NCBI RefSeq assembly: GCF_002866825.1
Contig: NZ_PKUS01000008.1
Location: forward strand, 1-64,000
From: Pseudohalioglobus lutimaris
GTDB lineage: Bacteria > Pseudomonadota > Gammaproteobacteria > Pseudomonadales > Halieaceae
DNA: 64,000 bases
Reading direction: 5' to 3'
The notes under the pieces were generated by a model that worked only from the letters and a program-made list of their open reading frames with translations, was not told the origin of the DNA and ran no database searches. Below, one piece after another: positions 46,343 to 56,643 of this stretch. A program made the translations under genes and the position numbers. Within the stretch, counting starts at the first letter, position 1. Every line of letters begins with the position of its first letter.

Positions 46343-47182
46343 GTGCTGCGCATCGACGCAGTCTCATCAAGGCGCCAGTTCCATTTCGGACTGGCGCTTT
46401 TTTTATGCCTGGGTATCACCGCCTGCTCGCGAGATGGGCAAACTCAACCCCCTCAGGTGGGGCCGGGGTGCCTGGCTGACACCGGGAATCTGGAGCGGCG
46501 CCGGGTTGAGCGGGTGGTGGATGGAGATACCCTGCACCTGGTCGGGGGTGACCGGGTGCGCCTCGTTGGCGTCAACACGCCGGAGATCGGGCGCGATGGC
46601 CGTGCCGACGAACCCCTGGCTCGCGATGCGCAAAGAGCACTCGCGGAGATGCTCAGTAGTGCGCAGGAGGTGTGGCTGCAAGACGGCAAACAGCGCAGTG
46701 ATCGCTACGGTCGCCGTCTCGCCCATGCCTTCGATGGAGATGGAGTCAGCATTTCCGGCCGGTTGATCGCTCGTGGCCTGGGCTTCCATGTGGTGATTGC
46801 CCCCAATGACCGCTACGCATCCTGTCTGCAAGCCGAGGAAGCGCATGCCCGCAGTGGTCGCAGTGGTGTCTGGAATGAATCCGCGTTCGCTGCCACACCC
46901 GTGGTCGCCCTGCAGCCTGGGCAGGGTGGCTTTACCCGGGTCAGCGATCGCGTGACGCGGGTATCGTTCAAGCAGAATGGTTGGTGGGTGCAACTCGGAG
47001 GCAAAGTGGGGGTGCAGATCGACGGCGATGCCCGCTCCCGGTTCTCACGCGCGCAGCTTCGCTCATTGCAGGGCCGTGAAGTTGAAGTTCGGGGCTGGCT
47101 GATCCCGATGAAGGGTGATTGGTGGATGATGAGCCTGGATCACCCCAGCATGTTGCATGTTGTGGGCGATTCAGTAAATTAG
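46343..47182 (+). CDS. Staphylococcal nuclease-like (thermonuclease family) lipoprotein
   Basis: A predicted exported nuclease-fold protein of 279 residues. The GTG start at 46343 gives a signal peptide ending in lipobox GITAC (Cys28). The SNase domain has VVDGDTLHL, RLVGVNTPE and DRYGRRLAHA, with Asp, Arg and Glu at the metal and catalytic positions. A C-terminal 80-residue extension (VSFKQNGWWVQLGGKVGVQIDG to the end) resembles an OB fold. The signal codons overlap the rpmE terminator hairpin and its U tract (46372-46404). Start choice matters: the signal peptide needs this upstream GTG, and no other in-frame start precedes it closely. Confidence 0.8.
   Translation: MLRIDAVSSRRQFHFGLALFLCLGITACSRDGQTQPPQVGPGCLADTGNLERRRVERVVDGDTLHLVGGDRVRLVGVNTPEIGRDGRADEPLARDAQRALAEMLSSAQEVWLQDGKQRSDRYGRRLAHAFDGDGVSISGRLIARGLGFHVVIAPNDRYASCLQAEEAHARSGRSGVWNESAFAATPVVALQPGQGGFTRVSDRVTRVSFKQNGWWVQLGGKVGVQIDGDARSRFSRAQLRSLQGREVEVRGWLIPMKGDWWMMSLDHPSMLHVVGDSVN
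46372..46404 (+). terminator. Intrinsic terminator of rpmE, inside the next reading frame
   Basis: A stem of 8 bp (GCGCCAGT pairing with ACTGGCGC, plus two weaker pairs inside) is followed by seven T residues. It lies 38 bp after the rpmE stop. It also falls within codons 10-21 of the nuclease-like gene; the T run encodes Phe-Leu in its signal peptide. Read-through of this site would be needed to express that gene from the rpmE promoter. Confidence 0.85.
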
Positions 47183-47246
47183 TCAACTTGTCCCGGTAGT
47201 GGCTTTTCTATATCCTCGGGAACCTTTTTCCCGCTGGGGCGATTTC

Positions 47247-48497
47247 ATGAACAAGGATCTTGTGCAAGCCGCACTTGCATACCATGCCGAACCGACGCCC
47301 GGAAAGATCAGCGTTGAGCTGACCACACCCGCAGAGACGCAACTGGACCTGGCCCTGGCCTACAGCCCCGGCGTTGCCGAGCCCTGTCGGAAAATCGCCG
47401 AGAATCCTGATGATGCCTACCTCTACACGGGTAAGGGCAATTTGGTGGCGGTTATCAGTAACGGCACTGCGGTGCTGGGCCTTGGCAATCTCGGGTCACT
47501 GGCAAGCAAGCCAGTAATGGAGGGCAAAGCTCTGCTGTTCAAGCGCTTTGCCGGCATCAACTCTATTGATATAGAAGTTGACACAGAGGACGCCGAAGAG
47601 TTTATCGAGACCGTTGACCGCATTGCCGATACTTTTGGCGGCATTAATCTGGAAGATATAAAGGCGCCTGAGTGTTTCGAAATTGAATCCGCACTGATCG
47701 AGCGCTGCTCCATCCCCGTGTTTCACGACGACCAGCACGGTACTGCCATCGTGACTGCTGCTGGCCTCGTTAACGCACTGGAGATTCAGGGCAAGCGGCT
47801 TGAGGATGCTGTGATTACCTGCCTGGGCGCGGGCGCCGCTGCAATCGCCTGCATGCGTCTTCTGGTCAGTATTGGTGCCAGGCGCGAAAATATCTATATG
47901 CTGGATCGCCGGGGTGTGATTTACGCCGGTCGAGAAGGGGTGAATGCCTACAAGCAGGAGTTCGCCAACCGCACCGACAAGCGCAGTCTTTCTGATGCGA
48001 TTGCTGGTGCAGACGTCTTCATCGGGCTTTCCGGGGCTGATTTGCTCAGTACCGAAATGCTCAACTCAATGGCGCAGCGGCCCGTGGTCTTCGCCTGTTC
48101 CAATCCCGATCCGGAGATCAAGCCGGAATTGGCCCTGCAAACCCGCGATGACCTTATTATTGCGACCGGCCGCTCCGACTATCCCAACCAGGTCAACAAT
48201 GTACTGGGCTTTCCTTTTATCTTCCGCGGCGCGCTGGATGTGCGCGCGAGCTGCATCAATGAAGAGATGAAAGTGGCCGCCGTTCATGCGCTTTGCGAGT
48301 TGGCCAGGGAGCCGGTCACCCAGGAAGTGCTGGACGCCTGTGGCGAGCAGTCATTGGAGTTTGGCCCAGAGTATATTATCCCCAAGCCTGTTGACGGGCG
48401 CCTGCTTAGCTGGCTGGCGCCAGCGGTAGCCAGGGCGGCGGTGGACAGTGGGGTAGCACGGATACCGCTTCCTGACGATTACGCACCGGTTCTGTAG
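47247..48497 (+). CDS. maeB: NAD(P)-dependent malic enzyme
   Basis: Oxidative decarboxylation of malate to pyruvate. The 416 residues contain the N-terminal malic domain (AYSPGVAEPCRKIAENPDDAYLYTGKGNLVAVISNG) and the NAD-binding domain (CLGAGAAAIACMRLLV). It is the short form, with no C-terminal phosphotransacetylase domain as in E. coli MaeB. I chose the ATG at 47247; a frame open 16 codons upstream lacks homology. Cofactor preference cannot be read from the sequence. It ends 5 bp from the convergent mrcA gene. Confidence 0.93.
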   Translation: MNKDLVQAALAYHAEPTPGKISVELTTPAETQLDLALAYSPGVAEPCRKIAENPDDAYLYTGKGNLVAVISNGTAVLGLGNLGSLASKPVMEGKALLFKRFAGINSIDIEVDTEDAEEFIETVDRIADTFGGINLEDIKAPECFEIESALIERCSIPVFHDDQHGTAIVTAAGLVNALEIQGKRLEDAVITCLGAGAAAIACMRLLVSIGARRENIYMLDRRGVIYAGREGVNAYKQEFANRTDKRSLSDAIAGADVFIGLSGADLLSTEMLNSMAQRPVVFACSNPDPEIKPELALQTRDDLIIATGRSDYPNQVNNVLGFPFIFRGALDVRASCINEEMKVAAVHALCELAREPVTQEVLDACGEQSLEFGPEYIIPKPVDGRLLSWLAPAVARAAVDSGVARIPLPDDYAPVL

Positions 48498-48502
48498 CTC
48501 AA

Positions 48503-50941
48503 TCAGAAGATATCCCTGACCAGGTTCTCGGTGCCCTGGGTCGCGCTACCCGGCGCCAGACCTTCTGGGTTCCTCGGTGGTACATGCTCTGTGCGAAAGT
48601 ACTCAAAAATGGCGTTGCTCTGGCTTGAGTCGGCCAGGGCGCCGGTCTCCGGGTCGATGCGCACATTGACGACTCCAGGAGGGATGGGGCGCTGTCGATC
48701 AGGACTGTCCTTTAGCGCCTCGCGCATGTAGTTAATCCAGATCGGCAGTGCCGCGGTACCGCCGAATTCCCTTCTCCCAAGCGGCGTATAATTATCGAAG
48801 CCTACCCAGGTTGTAGTGACCAGGTCGCTATTGTAACCGGAGAACCAGGCGTCCATCGGGCCATTAGTCGTGCCGGTCTTGCCCGCGAGGTCAGTGCGTT
48901 CCAGTACCAGTGCCCGACGCCCCGTACCGCGGGTAATCACGTCCTGGAGAATACTGTTAAGAATAAAGTTCGTGCGTTCCTCCATTACTCTTGGGGCGGC
49001 CCTGGTCATGTCGGCCCGGTCGTTATCTGCGGCCAGTATCTCTTCCATGCTCATCTCGCCACTTTCTTCGGCAGTGCTGCTGTTTTGGCATTCCCTGCAC
49101 ACGGTCAGCGGTTCGCTCTGGTAAATGACCTCCCCGCCGATGCTCTCTACGCGGTCGATCAGATAGGGTTTCACCTGGTAGCCGCCATTTGCGATCATGG
49201 CATAGCCAGTGGCGACCTCCAGTGGCGTCATGGCATGTGTGCCCAGAGCCAGGGAGAGATCGGGTGTGAAGTCTGAGGTGTCAAACCCGTAGCGCTCGAC
49301 TGCCGCAATCAGGTTGCGCACCCCCAACTGCTGCAGCAGTCGTATAGAAACCAGATTGCGGGACTTGGTCAGCGCCCATCGCAACCGGGTAGGGCCATGA
49401 AAAACACCCCCATCGTTTTCCGGGCGCCATATGTCTTCCAGTGAGCTGTCTTCCATGACAACGGGCGCATCGTTGATGATGGACGCGGCAGTAAAGCCTG
49501 CCTCCAGCGCGGCGCCATAGAGGAAGGGCTTGAAGTTGGACCCCGGCTGCCGCTGGGCCTGTGTCGCTCTATTGAATTTACTGAGTTCAAAGCCCATGCC
49601 ACCTACAATACTGACGATAGCTCCATCGTCGGCCCGCAGTGAGACCAGGGCCGCCTGGGCAGCGGGTACCTGCGCCAGTTGCCAGCTATCCTCCGCGTTT
49701 CTGGTCAGGCGGACGAGATCCCCCGGATCGAATAAATCTCCGGGTACCTGCGGCGGTTGGGCTGTTCTGTTCTCGGAGACATAGGCTCGCGCAGTCGAGA
49801 TACCGTTTTCCCAGAGCAGTTCACCGCTGCTGCCCTCGGCGAACAACAGGCTGACCCGGTCTTCAAGGACTTCGGTTACCACTGCGGGCGTCTGGTCGGC
49901 AATCTGCGGGATTCGAATCAGCTTCTGCAGCCAGTATTGAGAGGGTTCCGCGGCGTAATTCCCGGGCAATGGCCAGCGTTGTTCCGGGCCCCGGTAACCG
50001 TGTCGCCCGTCATAAGTGACTAGCCCCTCGATCACCGCCTCCCTTGCGACCTGCTGCAATGGGCGGCTGATAGTGGTGTAGACGTGATAACCATCGTTGT
50101 AGGCTGACATCCCGTAACGATCGAGCATCTCCTGTCGCGCCATTTCCGCAGCGTAGTGTGCAGAGAAAGAAATCTGTGCCCCGTGTAGTTCTGCCGTCAC
50201 GGGCGCGGCGATAGCGGTTTGGTATTCGGAGGGTGCGATATAGCCCAGTTCCAGCATGCGGCCCAGAATCCAGTTGCGGCGATCACTACCCTGCTCCGGG
50301 CCGCTCACCGGATTATTGCGCGAGGGTGCCTTGGGTATTCCTGCCAGCATCGCGTGCTGGGCGAGGGTGAGATCGCCAATGCTCTTGCCATAGTAGACTC
50401 GGGAGGCGGCTTCGAAGCCATAAGCGCGATGCCCGAGGAACACCCTGTTGAAGTAGAGTTCAAAGATTTCCTGCTTGTCGAGGGCGCGTTCGATCTCGAT
50501 GGCCAGCAGGATCTCGTTGAACTTGCGCATGAAGGTTTTTTCCAGGGACAGAAAATAATTGCGCGCAACCTGCATGGTCAGGGTGCTGCCACCTGATCCT
50601 TTTTCCCCGGTAATAAGTAACTCGGATACCGCCCGACCCAGTCCCATCACGTCGATGCCCCGATGTTCGAAAAAGCTGTCGTCCTCGGCGGCCAGTAGGG
50701 CCTCCACGAACTGCTGGGGAATTTGTGGGTAGGTCAAGGGGCTGCGTTTCTGTTCGCCAAACTGCCCGATCAGATCACCCTCGCGGGTATACACCCGCAT
50801 AGGTGTTTGCAGCCTGACATCGCGCAACGTCTCCACGTCTGGCAGGTTGGGACTGAGGTACAGGTAGGTACCGGCGGCCAGCCAGACCCCGCCTAGAAGA
50901 CCAAGGATTGATGTGCGTATAAGAAAGTAGAGAAAGCTCAT
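48503..50941 (-). CDS. mrcA: Penicillin-binding protein 1A (bifunctional peptidoglycan synthase)
   Basis: Class A penicillin-binding protein that polymerises and crosslinks peptidoglycan. It is 812 residues with an N-terminal signal anchor. The glycosyltransferase domain has EDDSFFEHRGID and GGSTLTMQVARNYF. The transpeptidase domain has the SxxK motif in QPGSNFKPF, SRN (KSRNLVSIRLL) and KTG (LAGKTGTTNG). The C-terminal tail is PBP1A-like. It is divergent from pilM, the usual arrangement next to pilMNOPQ, across a 175-bp AT-rich gap. Confidence 0.96.
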   Translation of the reverse strand: MSFLYFLIRTSILGLLGGVWLAAGTYLYLSPNLPDVETLRDVRLQTPMRVYTREGDLIGQFGEQKRSPLTYPQIPQQFVEALLAAEDDSFFEHRGIDVMGLGRAVSELLITGEKGSGGSTLTMQVARNYFLSLEKTFMRKFNEILLAIEIERALDKQEIFELYFNRVFLGHRAYGFEAASRVYYGKSIGDLTLAQHAMLAGIPKAPSRNNPVSGPEQGSDRRNWILGRMLELGYIAPSEYQTAIAAPVTAELHGAQISFSAHYAAEMARQEMLDRYGMSAYNDGYHVYTTISRPLQQVAREAVIEGLVTYDGRHGYRGPEQRWPLPGNYAAEPSQYWLQKLIRIPQIADQTPAVVTEVLEDRVSLLFAEGSSGELLWENGISTARAYVSENRTAQPPQVPGDLFDPGDLVRLTRNAEDSWQLAQVPAAQAALVSLRADDGAIVSIVGGMGFELSKFNRATQAQRQPGSNFKPFLYGAALEAGFTAASIINDAPVVMEDSSLEDIWRPENDGGVFHGPTRLRWALTKSRNLVSIRLLQQLGVRNLIAAVERYGFDTSDFTPDLSLALGTHAMTPLEVATGYAMIANGGYQVKPYLIDRVESIGGEVIYQSEPLTVCRECQNSSTAEESGEMSMEEILAADNDRADMTRAAPRVMEERTNFILNSILQDVITRGTGRRALVLERTDLAGKTGTTNGPMDAWFSGYNSDLVTTTWVGFDNYTPLGRREFGGTAALPIWINYMREALKDSPDRQRPIPPGVVNVRIDPETGALADSSQSNAIFEYFRTEHVPPRNPEGLAPGSATQGTENLVRDIF

Positions 50942-51026
50942 TTAATATCTTTACAAAACAGTTGCTTGTATTAATGTAGGTAACAGGGGCGGGCATGTGA
51001 GTGGTAATTATATGCCTTTTTTAAGT

Positions 51027-51054
51027 TTGGATATATTTCCGACTGTGTTATACC
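51027..51054 (+). promoter_or_regulatory. Candidate sigma70 promoter of the pilM operon
   Basis: TTGGAT (51027-51032) and TATACC (51049-51054) are separated by 16 bp, with an extended -10 TG before the -10. It lies in the AT-rich gap about 63 bp upstream of the pilM TTG start. The match is moderate. Confidence 0.45.
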
Positions 51055-51107
51055 TTTTGATTAATGTATCGGTGCATAAAAATATCCTAAGTTAGTGATA
51101 CTGATAG

Positions 51108-52180
<1,073 letters not shown>

Positions 52181-52181
<1 letters not shown>

Positions 52182-52750
52182 TGGCGCAGATCAATTTACT
52201 ACCGTGGAGAGAGGAGCGTCGCCAGGAGCTGAAGAAGGAGTTCCTGATTACGCTGGCGCTGGTTGCCCTGCTGGGCGGGGGTCTGGTGTTGTTTGCAGAT
52301 CGAGTGGTGAATGGCCAGATTGACCATCAGCGCGCCCGCAATAATTACCTGACGCAGAATATTCGCGAGCTGGACAAGAAAGTTGCCGAGATTCGTGATT
52401 TGCAAAAGCGCCGTCAACAGCTGATCGAGCGTATGCGAGTGATTCAGGAACTGCAGGGTAATCGCCCTGTTATCGTGCGCATTATGGATCAGCTTGTGCG
52501 CACCATTCCCGATGGGGTTTTCTACACCGGGCTCTCGACGAAAGCCGGAAGCATTTCGATCAATGGCATCGCAGAGTCCAATAACCGCGTATCTAGCCTC
52601 ATGCGCCGACTGGACGGCTCTGACTGGCTGGCGTCGCCCAATTTGGACAAGGTGAGAGCCGCGCCGACCTACGGTGACCAGGCAACAACATTCAACCTGA
52701 CGGTGGCGCTGGAGCTGCCCAAGCAGGAAGCAGAGCAGGGAGGGCAATAA
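52181..52750 (+). CDS. pilN: Type IV pilus inner-membrane protein PilN
   Basis: A 189-residue single-pass membrane protein. The short cytoplasmic N-terminus MAQINLLPWREERRQ is the highly conserved PilM-binding motif. The membrane helix (LALVALLGGGLVLFADRVV) and a periplasmic coiled coil followed by a ferredoxin-like domain complete it. It pairs with PilO. An in-frame extension upstream of the ATG at 52181 would run into pilM and is not supported. Confidence 0.95.
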
Positions 52751-52753
52751 AAG

Positions 52754-53368
52754 ATGGCTTTTGAAGATACCATTCGCTCCCTGAAAGAGTTTGATGTCAA
52801 CGACCTGGACTTTGAAAATGTCGGGTCGTGGCCTTTTCCCATCAAGTTGCTCATCTGGGTGGTGATCCTGGTGGGTGCGCTGGCGGCGGGCTATTACTAC
52901 CACATTGAAGACCTGCAACTGACACTGGATGGCGAACGCAAACAAGAAGAGAAGCTAAAGAAAGAGTTTGAGGATAAAGCCTTCCAGGCGGCCAACCTGG
53001 ATGCCTACCGGCAACAGATGCAGGATATGGAAGAATCTTTTGGTGCCCTGGTCAGCCAGTTACCCAGTGATACAGAAGTTCCGGGCCTGCTTGAGGATAT
53101 TACCAACAAGGGCTTACTCAACGGCTTGAATATAGGCACCATCGACCTGCTGCCCGAGCAGGCGAAGGAGTTCTATATCGAGTTGCCTATCGGCATTGTC
53201 GCTACCGGGTCCTACCACGACCTGGGTGCATTTATCAGCGGGATGGCGGCATTGCCGCGTATTGTGACCCTTCACGATTTCAAGATATCCGCGCCAGCGG
53301 GAGACGCCAACAAACTGCAGATGAGCATCACTGCGAAGACCTACCGCTACCGGGATGACGAGCTATGA
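52754..53368 (+). CDS. pilO: Type IV pilus inner-membrane protein PilO
   Basis: A 204-residue bitopic protein partner of PilN. One membrane helix lies near residues 30-52 (KLLIWVVILVGALAAGYYY), followed by a long charged coiled coil (about 60-110) and a C-terminal ferredoxin-like domain. It lies 3 bp after pilN and overlaps pilP by 4 bp. It transmits force between the motor and the PilP-PilQ outer assembly. Confidence 0.94.
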   Translation: MAFEDTIRSLKEFDVNDLDFENVGSWPFPIKLLIWVVILVGALAAGYYYHIEDLQLTLDGERKQEEKLKKEFEDKAFQAANLDAYRQQMQDMEESFGALVSQLPSDTEVPGLLEDITNKGLLNGLNIGTIDLLPEQAKEFYIELPIGIVATGSYHDLGAFISGMAALPRIVTLHDFKISAPAGDANKLQMSITAKTYRYRDDEL

Positions 53369-53901
53369 GGATGAAGCGTATGACCCGTATCTCATTGCTT
53401 CTGGCTGCCTCCCTGGCCATCGTCGCCTGCAGTGCCAAGGATTTTACTGACCTGGATGCGTTTATGGCCGAGAAGCTGGCACGCCCGGGCGGCATCATCC
53501 CGCCAATACCGACGTTCAAGGCATACGAGGCCTTTGCCTATAGCGCCACCACCTTGCGCAGCCCGTTCGAGCGCCCGATAGAAGTGCGACAGATAGCCCA
53601 GTTACAGGCAGTCAGCGCCATCAAGCCAGACGAAAATCGCGCCAAGGAATTTCTTGAGCAGTTTACCTTTGATTCACTGAGTATGGTGGGGACCCTGGAG
53701 CGTAACGGGACCAACTGGACCTTGATTCGTGACCCGCAGGGCGGCGTGCACAGGGTGACCGCAGGGAACTATCTCGGCCGCTCTCACGGCAAAATAGTGG
53801 AGACAGCTGAAACTTACGTCGCGGTCGTGGAGATCGTCAGCGACGGCAGCGAGGACGGCTGGGTAGAACGTCCGCGCACAATAAAATTATCCGGCATATA
53901 A
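53365..53901 (+). CDS. pilP: Type IV pilus lipoprotein PilP
   Basis: A 178-residue lipoprotein with signal peptide and lipobox IVAC (Cys22), anchored in the inner membrane. The linker binds PilNO. The C-terminal beta-sandwich (about residues 85-160; FDSLSMVGTLERNGTNWTLI, then GGVHRVTAGNYLGRSHGKIV) contacts the PilQ N0 domain. It follows pilO with a 4-bp overlap and precedes pilQ by 22 bp. Confidence 0.94.
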   Translation: MRMKRMTRISLLLAASLAIVACSAKDFTDLDAFMAEKLARPGGIIPPIPTFKAYEAFAYSATTLRSPFERPIEVRQIAQLQAVSAIKPDENRAKEFLEQFTFDSLSMVGTLERNGTNWTLIRDPQGGVHRVTAGNYLGRSHGKIVETAETYVAVVEIVSDGSEDGWVERPRTIKLSGI

Positions 53902-53923
53902 GCCGAGGCCATGGGTGATTGCC

Positions 53924-56071
53924 ATGACATTTAAAAAACAACTTCTGGGGACAAAGGCCGTGGGGAAAGGAACGTTAGATCTGGGGAAATGGATGCGCCC
54001 TGTGACCGGGCTGGTGGTGAGTCTGTGGGCCTTCGCGGCCCAGGCTGCACCAACGATTACCGATATCGAGTTCAGCTCGCGTCCAGGCAGCAAATTTGAA
54101 GTGCGCCTGGATTTCAACGAGACGCCGCCCGATCTGAAAGCCTATACCATTGAGAAGCCCGCGCGCATAGCTGTAGATTTCCCCGGTACGTCCAGCAGTC
54201 TGGAGCGTAAGCGCTATCCCTTGTCTTATGGCAATGCGACCGGCGTGGTAGTACTTGAGTCCGGTGATCGCACGCGGATGATTGTGAACCTGGTCAAACT
54301 AGTGCCCTACGAAACCCGTGTGGATGGCAACAGCCTGTTTCTCGTTGTGGGTCAGGACGGCGGCGACTACGCCAAGGTCACGACCGATCCCAACCGCCTG
54401 CGCACCCAGGTCGAGCCCGTCGCGGATGTGGCGTCAGAGGTCAGCGATCTGCAGTTCCAGCGCAGTGGTGATGGTGAAGGTAGGCTGACGCTCGAGCTCT
54501 CCAATCCTGCGGTAGACGTGAATGTGTTCAGCGAGGCCGGAGATATCAAGGTGCAATTCCTCGATACTACTGTGCCGGAGCGGTTGATGCGACGCTACGA
54601 TGTCACCGACTTCGCCACGCCGGTAGACAGTATTTCTGTAAACACGACACAGCGCGGCGCCACCCTGACGCTGAAAACGACTGGCGATTTTGATTACCTG
54701 GCCTACCAGACCAACAACCAATACATTCTCAGCGTGAAGCCACTCAGCGCCAAGGAAGTGGAAGAGCGACGCAACGAATTCACGTATGTGGGTGATCGTA
54801 TCTCGCTTAACTTCCAGGACATCGAGGTCAGGGCAGTGCTGCAGCTGATTGCTGACTTTACTGAGCTCAACCTGGTTGCCAGCGACACGGTCGCCGGCCG
54901 CATTACCCTGCGACTGCAGAATGTTCCCTGGGATCAGGCCCTGGAACTGGTTCTGAAAACCAAGGGTTTGGACAAGCGGCAGATCGGCAACGTGCTGATG
55001 GTTGCCCCCGCGGCGGAAATCGCTGAACGCGAGCGTCAGGAAATTGAGGCTAACAAACAGATCGCTGAGCTGGCTCCCCTGCGCTCCGAGTTCGTGCGGA
55101 TTCGCTATGCCAGCGCGGCCCAGGTGGTAAACCTGTTCAAGGCCGGCTCAGAAGAGGGCGGCAGCCTGATCTCGGAACGTGGTTCGGTAGTCGTCGACGC
55201 CCGCACCAACTCGCTGGTCATCACCGACACTGCGGTAAAGCTGGCGGAGATTCGTGAACTGATCGAGCGTGTCGATATTCCCGTGCGTCAGGTGATGATT
55301 GAGTCGCGCATTGTGATTGCCCAGTCTGACCTCACCCACAACCTGGGTATCGAATGGGGTGGTGGCTACATTGATGACGTCAATGGCAACCTCCTGTCTG
55401 TGTCCGGCGATGCGGCGAACGTGATAGGTATTAATAACTCACTGGTCAATGGTGAGACACCGTCAGTCAGTTATCCCGGTGCCCTGCTGGTGGATCTGGG
55501 CGTGGCGAGCACCAGCGGCTTTGCCCTGGGCTTTACCAGCGATGACCTGTTCCTGACCGCGGAGCTTTCCGCGCTGGAAGCTGCCGGACAGGGTGAAGTC
55601 GTTTCCCAGCCCAAGGTGATTACCGGCGACAAACAGCAGGCGACTATCAAGTCGGGTACCGAGATCCCCTATCAGGAAGCGTCTGCCTCTGGTGCGACCT
55701 CTACCTCCTTCAAGGAGGCAGTGCTTGAGCTTGATGTAACACCCAATATTACCCCTGATGACCGTGTCATGCTGGACCTGAACGTCAAGCAGGATTCCGT
55801 TGGTGACCTGGTGCCCAGTGGTCAGGGCGGGTTCATTCCCTCTATCGATACCACTGAACTGCAAACTCAGGTTCTGGTTGGCAACGGTGAAACAGTGGTG
55901 TTGGGCGGTGTGTTCAAGACCGAGGATATCGAGACGGTGAACAAAGTGCCTTTCTTCGGCGATATCCCCTACGTGGGCGCTTTCTTCCGCAGCGAGACAC
56001 GGAGTAATACCAAGACCGAGACGCTGATTTTCATTACCCCGCGCATTCTGGCAGATACGCTGCTCGACTGA
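53924..56071 (+). CDS. pilQ: Type IV pilus secretin PilQ
   Basis: Outer-membrane secretin through which the pilus exits. It is 715 residues from the ATG at 53924, which has GGTGA at ideal spacing; a GTG three codons earlier at 53915 is possible. A signal peptide is followed by peptidoglycan-binding AMIN domains (about residues 45-260), N0 and N1 domains (ISLNFQDIEVRAVLQLIADF, then FVRIRYASAAQVVNLFK), and the secretin barrel with VSQPKVITGDKQQATIKSGTEIPY and VPFFGDIPYVGAFFR. The stop overlaps the aroK start by one base. Confidence 0.96.
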   Translation: MTFKKQLLGTKAVGKGTLDLGKWMRPVTGLVVSLWAFAAQAAPTITDIEFSSRPGSKFEVRLDFNETPPDLKAYTIEKPARIAVDFPGTSSSLERKRYPLSYGNATGVVVLESGDRTRMIVNLVKLVPYETRVDGNSLFLVVGQDGGDYAKVTTDPNRLRTQVEPVADVASEVSDLQFQRSGDGEGRLTLELSNPAVDVNVFSEAGDIKVQFLDTTVPERLMRRYDVTDFATPVDSISVNTTQRGATLTLKTTGDFDYLAYQTNNQYILSVKPLSAKEVEERRNEFTYVGDRISLNFQDIEVRAVLQLIADFTELNLVASDTVAGRITLRLQNVPWDQALELVLKTKGLDKRQIGNVLMVAPAAEIAERERQEIEANKQIAELAPLRSEFVRIRYASAAQVVNLFKAGSEEGGSLISERGSVVVDARTNSLVITDTAVKLAEIRELIERVDIPVRQVMIESRIVIAQSDLTHNLGIEWGGGYIDDVNGNLLSVSGDAANVIGINNSLVNGETPSVSYPGALLVDLGVASTSGFALGFTSDDLFLTAELSALEAAGQGEVVSQPKVITGDKQQATIKSGTEIPYQEASASGATSTSFKEAVLELDVTPNITPDDRVMLDLNVKQDSVGDLVPSGQGGFIPSIDTTELQTQVLVGNGETVVLGGVFKTEDIETVNKVPFFGDIPYVGAFFRSETRSNTKTETLIFITPRILADTLLD

Positions 56072-56586
56072 TGCCATCATTGCAACGCGTTTTTCTTGTC
56101 GGTCCCATGGGGGCCGGCAAGACGACCATTGGGAAGTACCTGGCAGACCACCTGAAACTGCAGTTTGCTGATACCGACAGCGAAATCGAAGTCCGCACCG
56201 GTGCTGACATACCCTGGATATTTGATGTTGAAGGCGAGGAAGGCTTTCGCGACAGGGAGCAGCAGGTCGTCGAAGAAATGACCCTGTGGGACAACACCGT
56301 GCTCGCCACCGGCGGCGGTGTGGTGCTGCGACCCGAGAATCGCAACGCGCTGGGGGGGCGCGGCTATGTGATTTACCTATACGCCAGTGTCGACGAGCAG
56401 GTGAGGCGGACTCGGCGCGATCGCAAACGACCACTGCTCCAAAATGGTGACCCTGAAGAGACCTTGCGTTCCCTGATGCAGGAGCGTGACCCGCTCTATC
56501 GTGAGATAGCCGACCATATTATTGAAACCGATGGTTGTAGTCCCAGAACAGTCGCCCAGCGACTGGTAAGGGAACTCACCGCTTAA
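56071..56586 (+). CDS. aroK: Shikimate kinase
   Basis: Fifth step of aromatic amino-acid synthesis: ATP-dependent phosphorylation of shikimate. The 171 residues have the P-loop GPMGAGKTTIGKYLAD (residues 11-26), the shikimate-binding acidic site around DTDSEIEV, and the GGGVVLRPENR loop. It is joined to pilQ by a one-base stop-start overlap and followed by aroB. Confidence 0.96.
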   Translation: MPSLQRVFLVGPMGAGKTTIGKYLADHLKLQFADTDSEIEVRTGADIPWIFDVEGEEGFRDREQQVVEEMTLWDNTVLATGGGVVLRPENRNALGGRGYVIYLYASVDEQVRRTRRDRKRPLLQNGDPEETLRSLMQERDPLYREIADHIIETDGCSPRTVAQRLVRELTA

Positions 56587-56643
56587 AGACACGGCCCGCC
56601 CCGGGCAGTATTATGTGTCCTTTGAAATTCAGAGGATGTTCCA

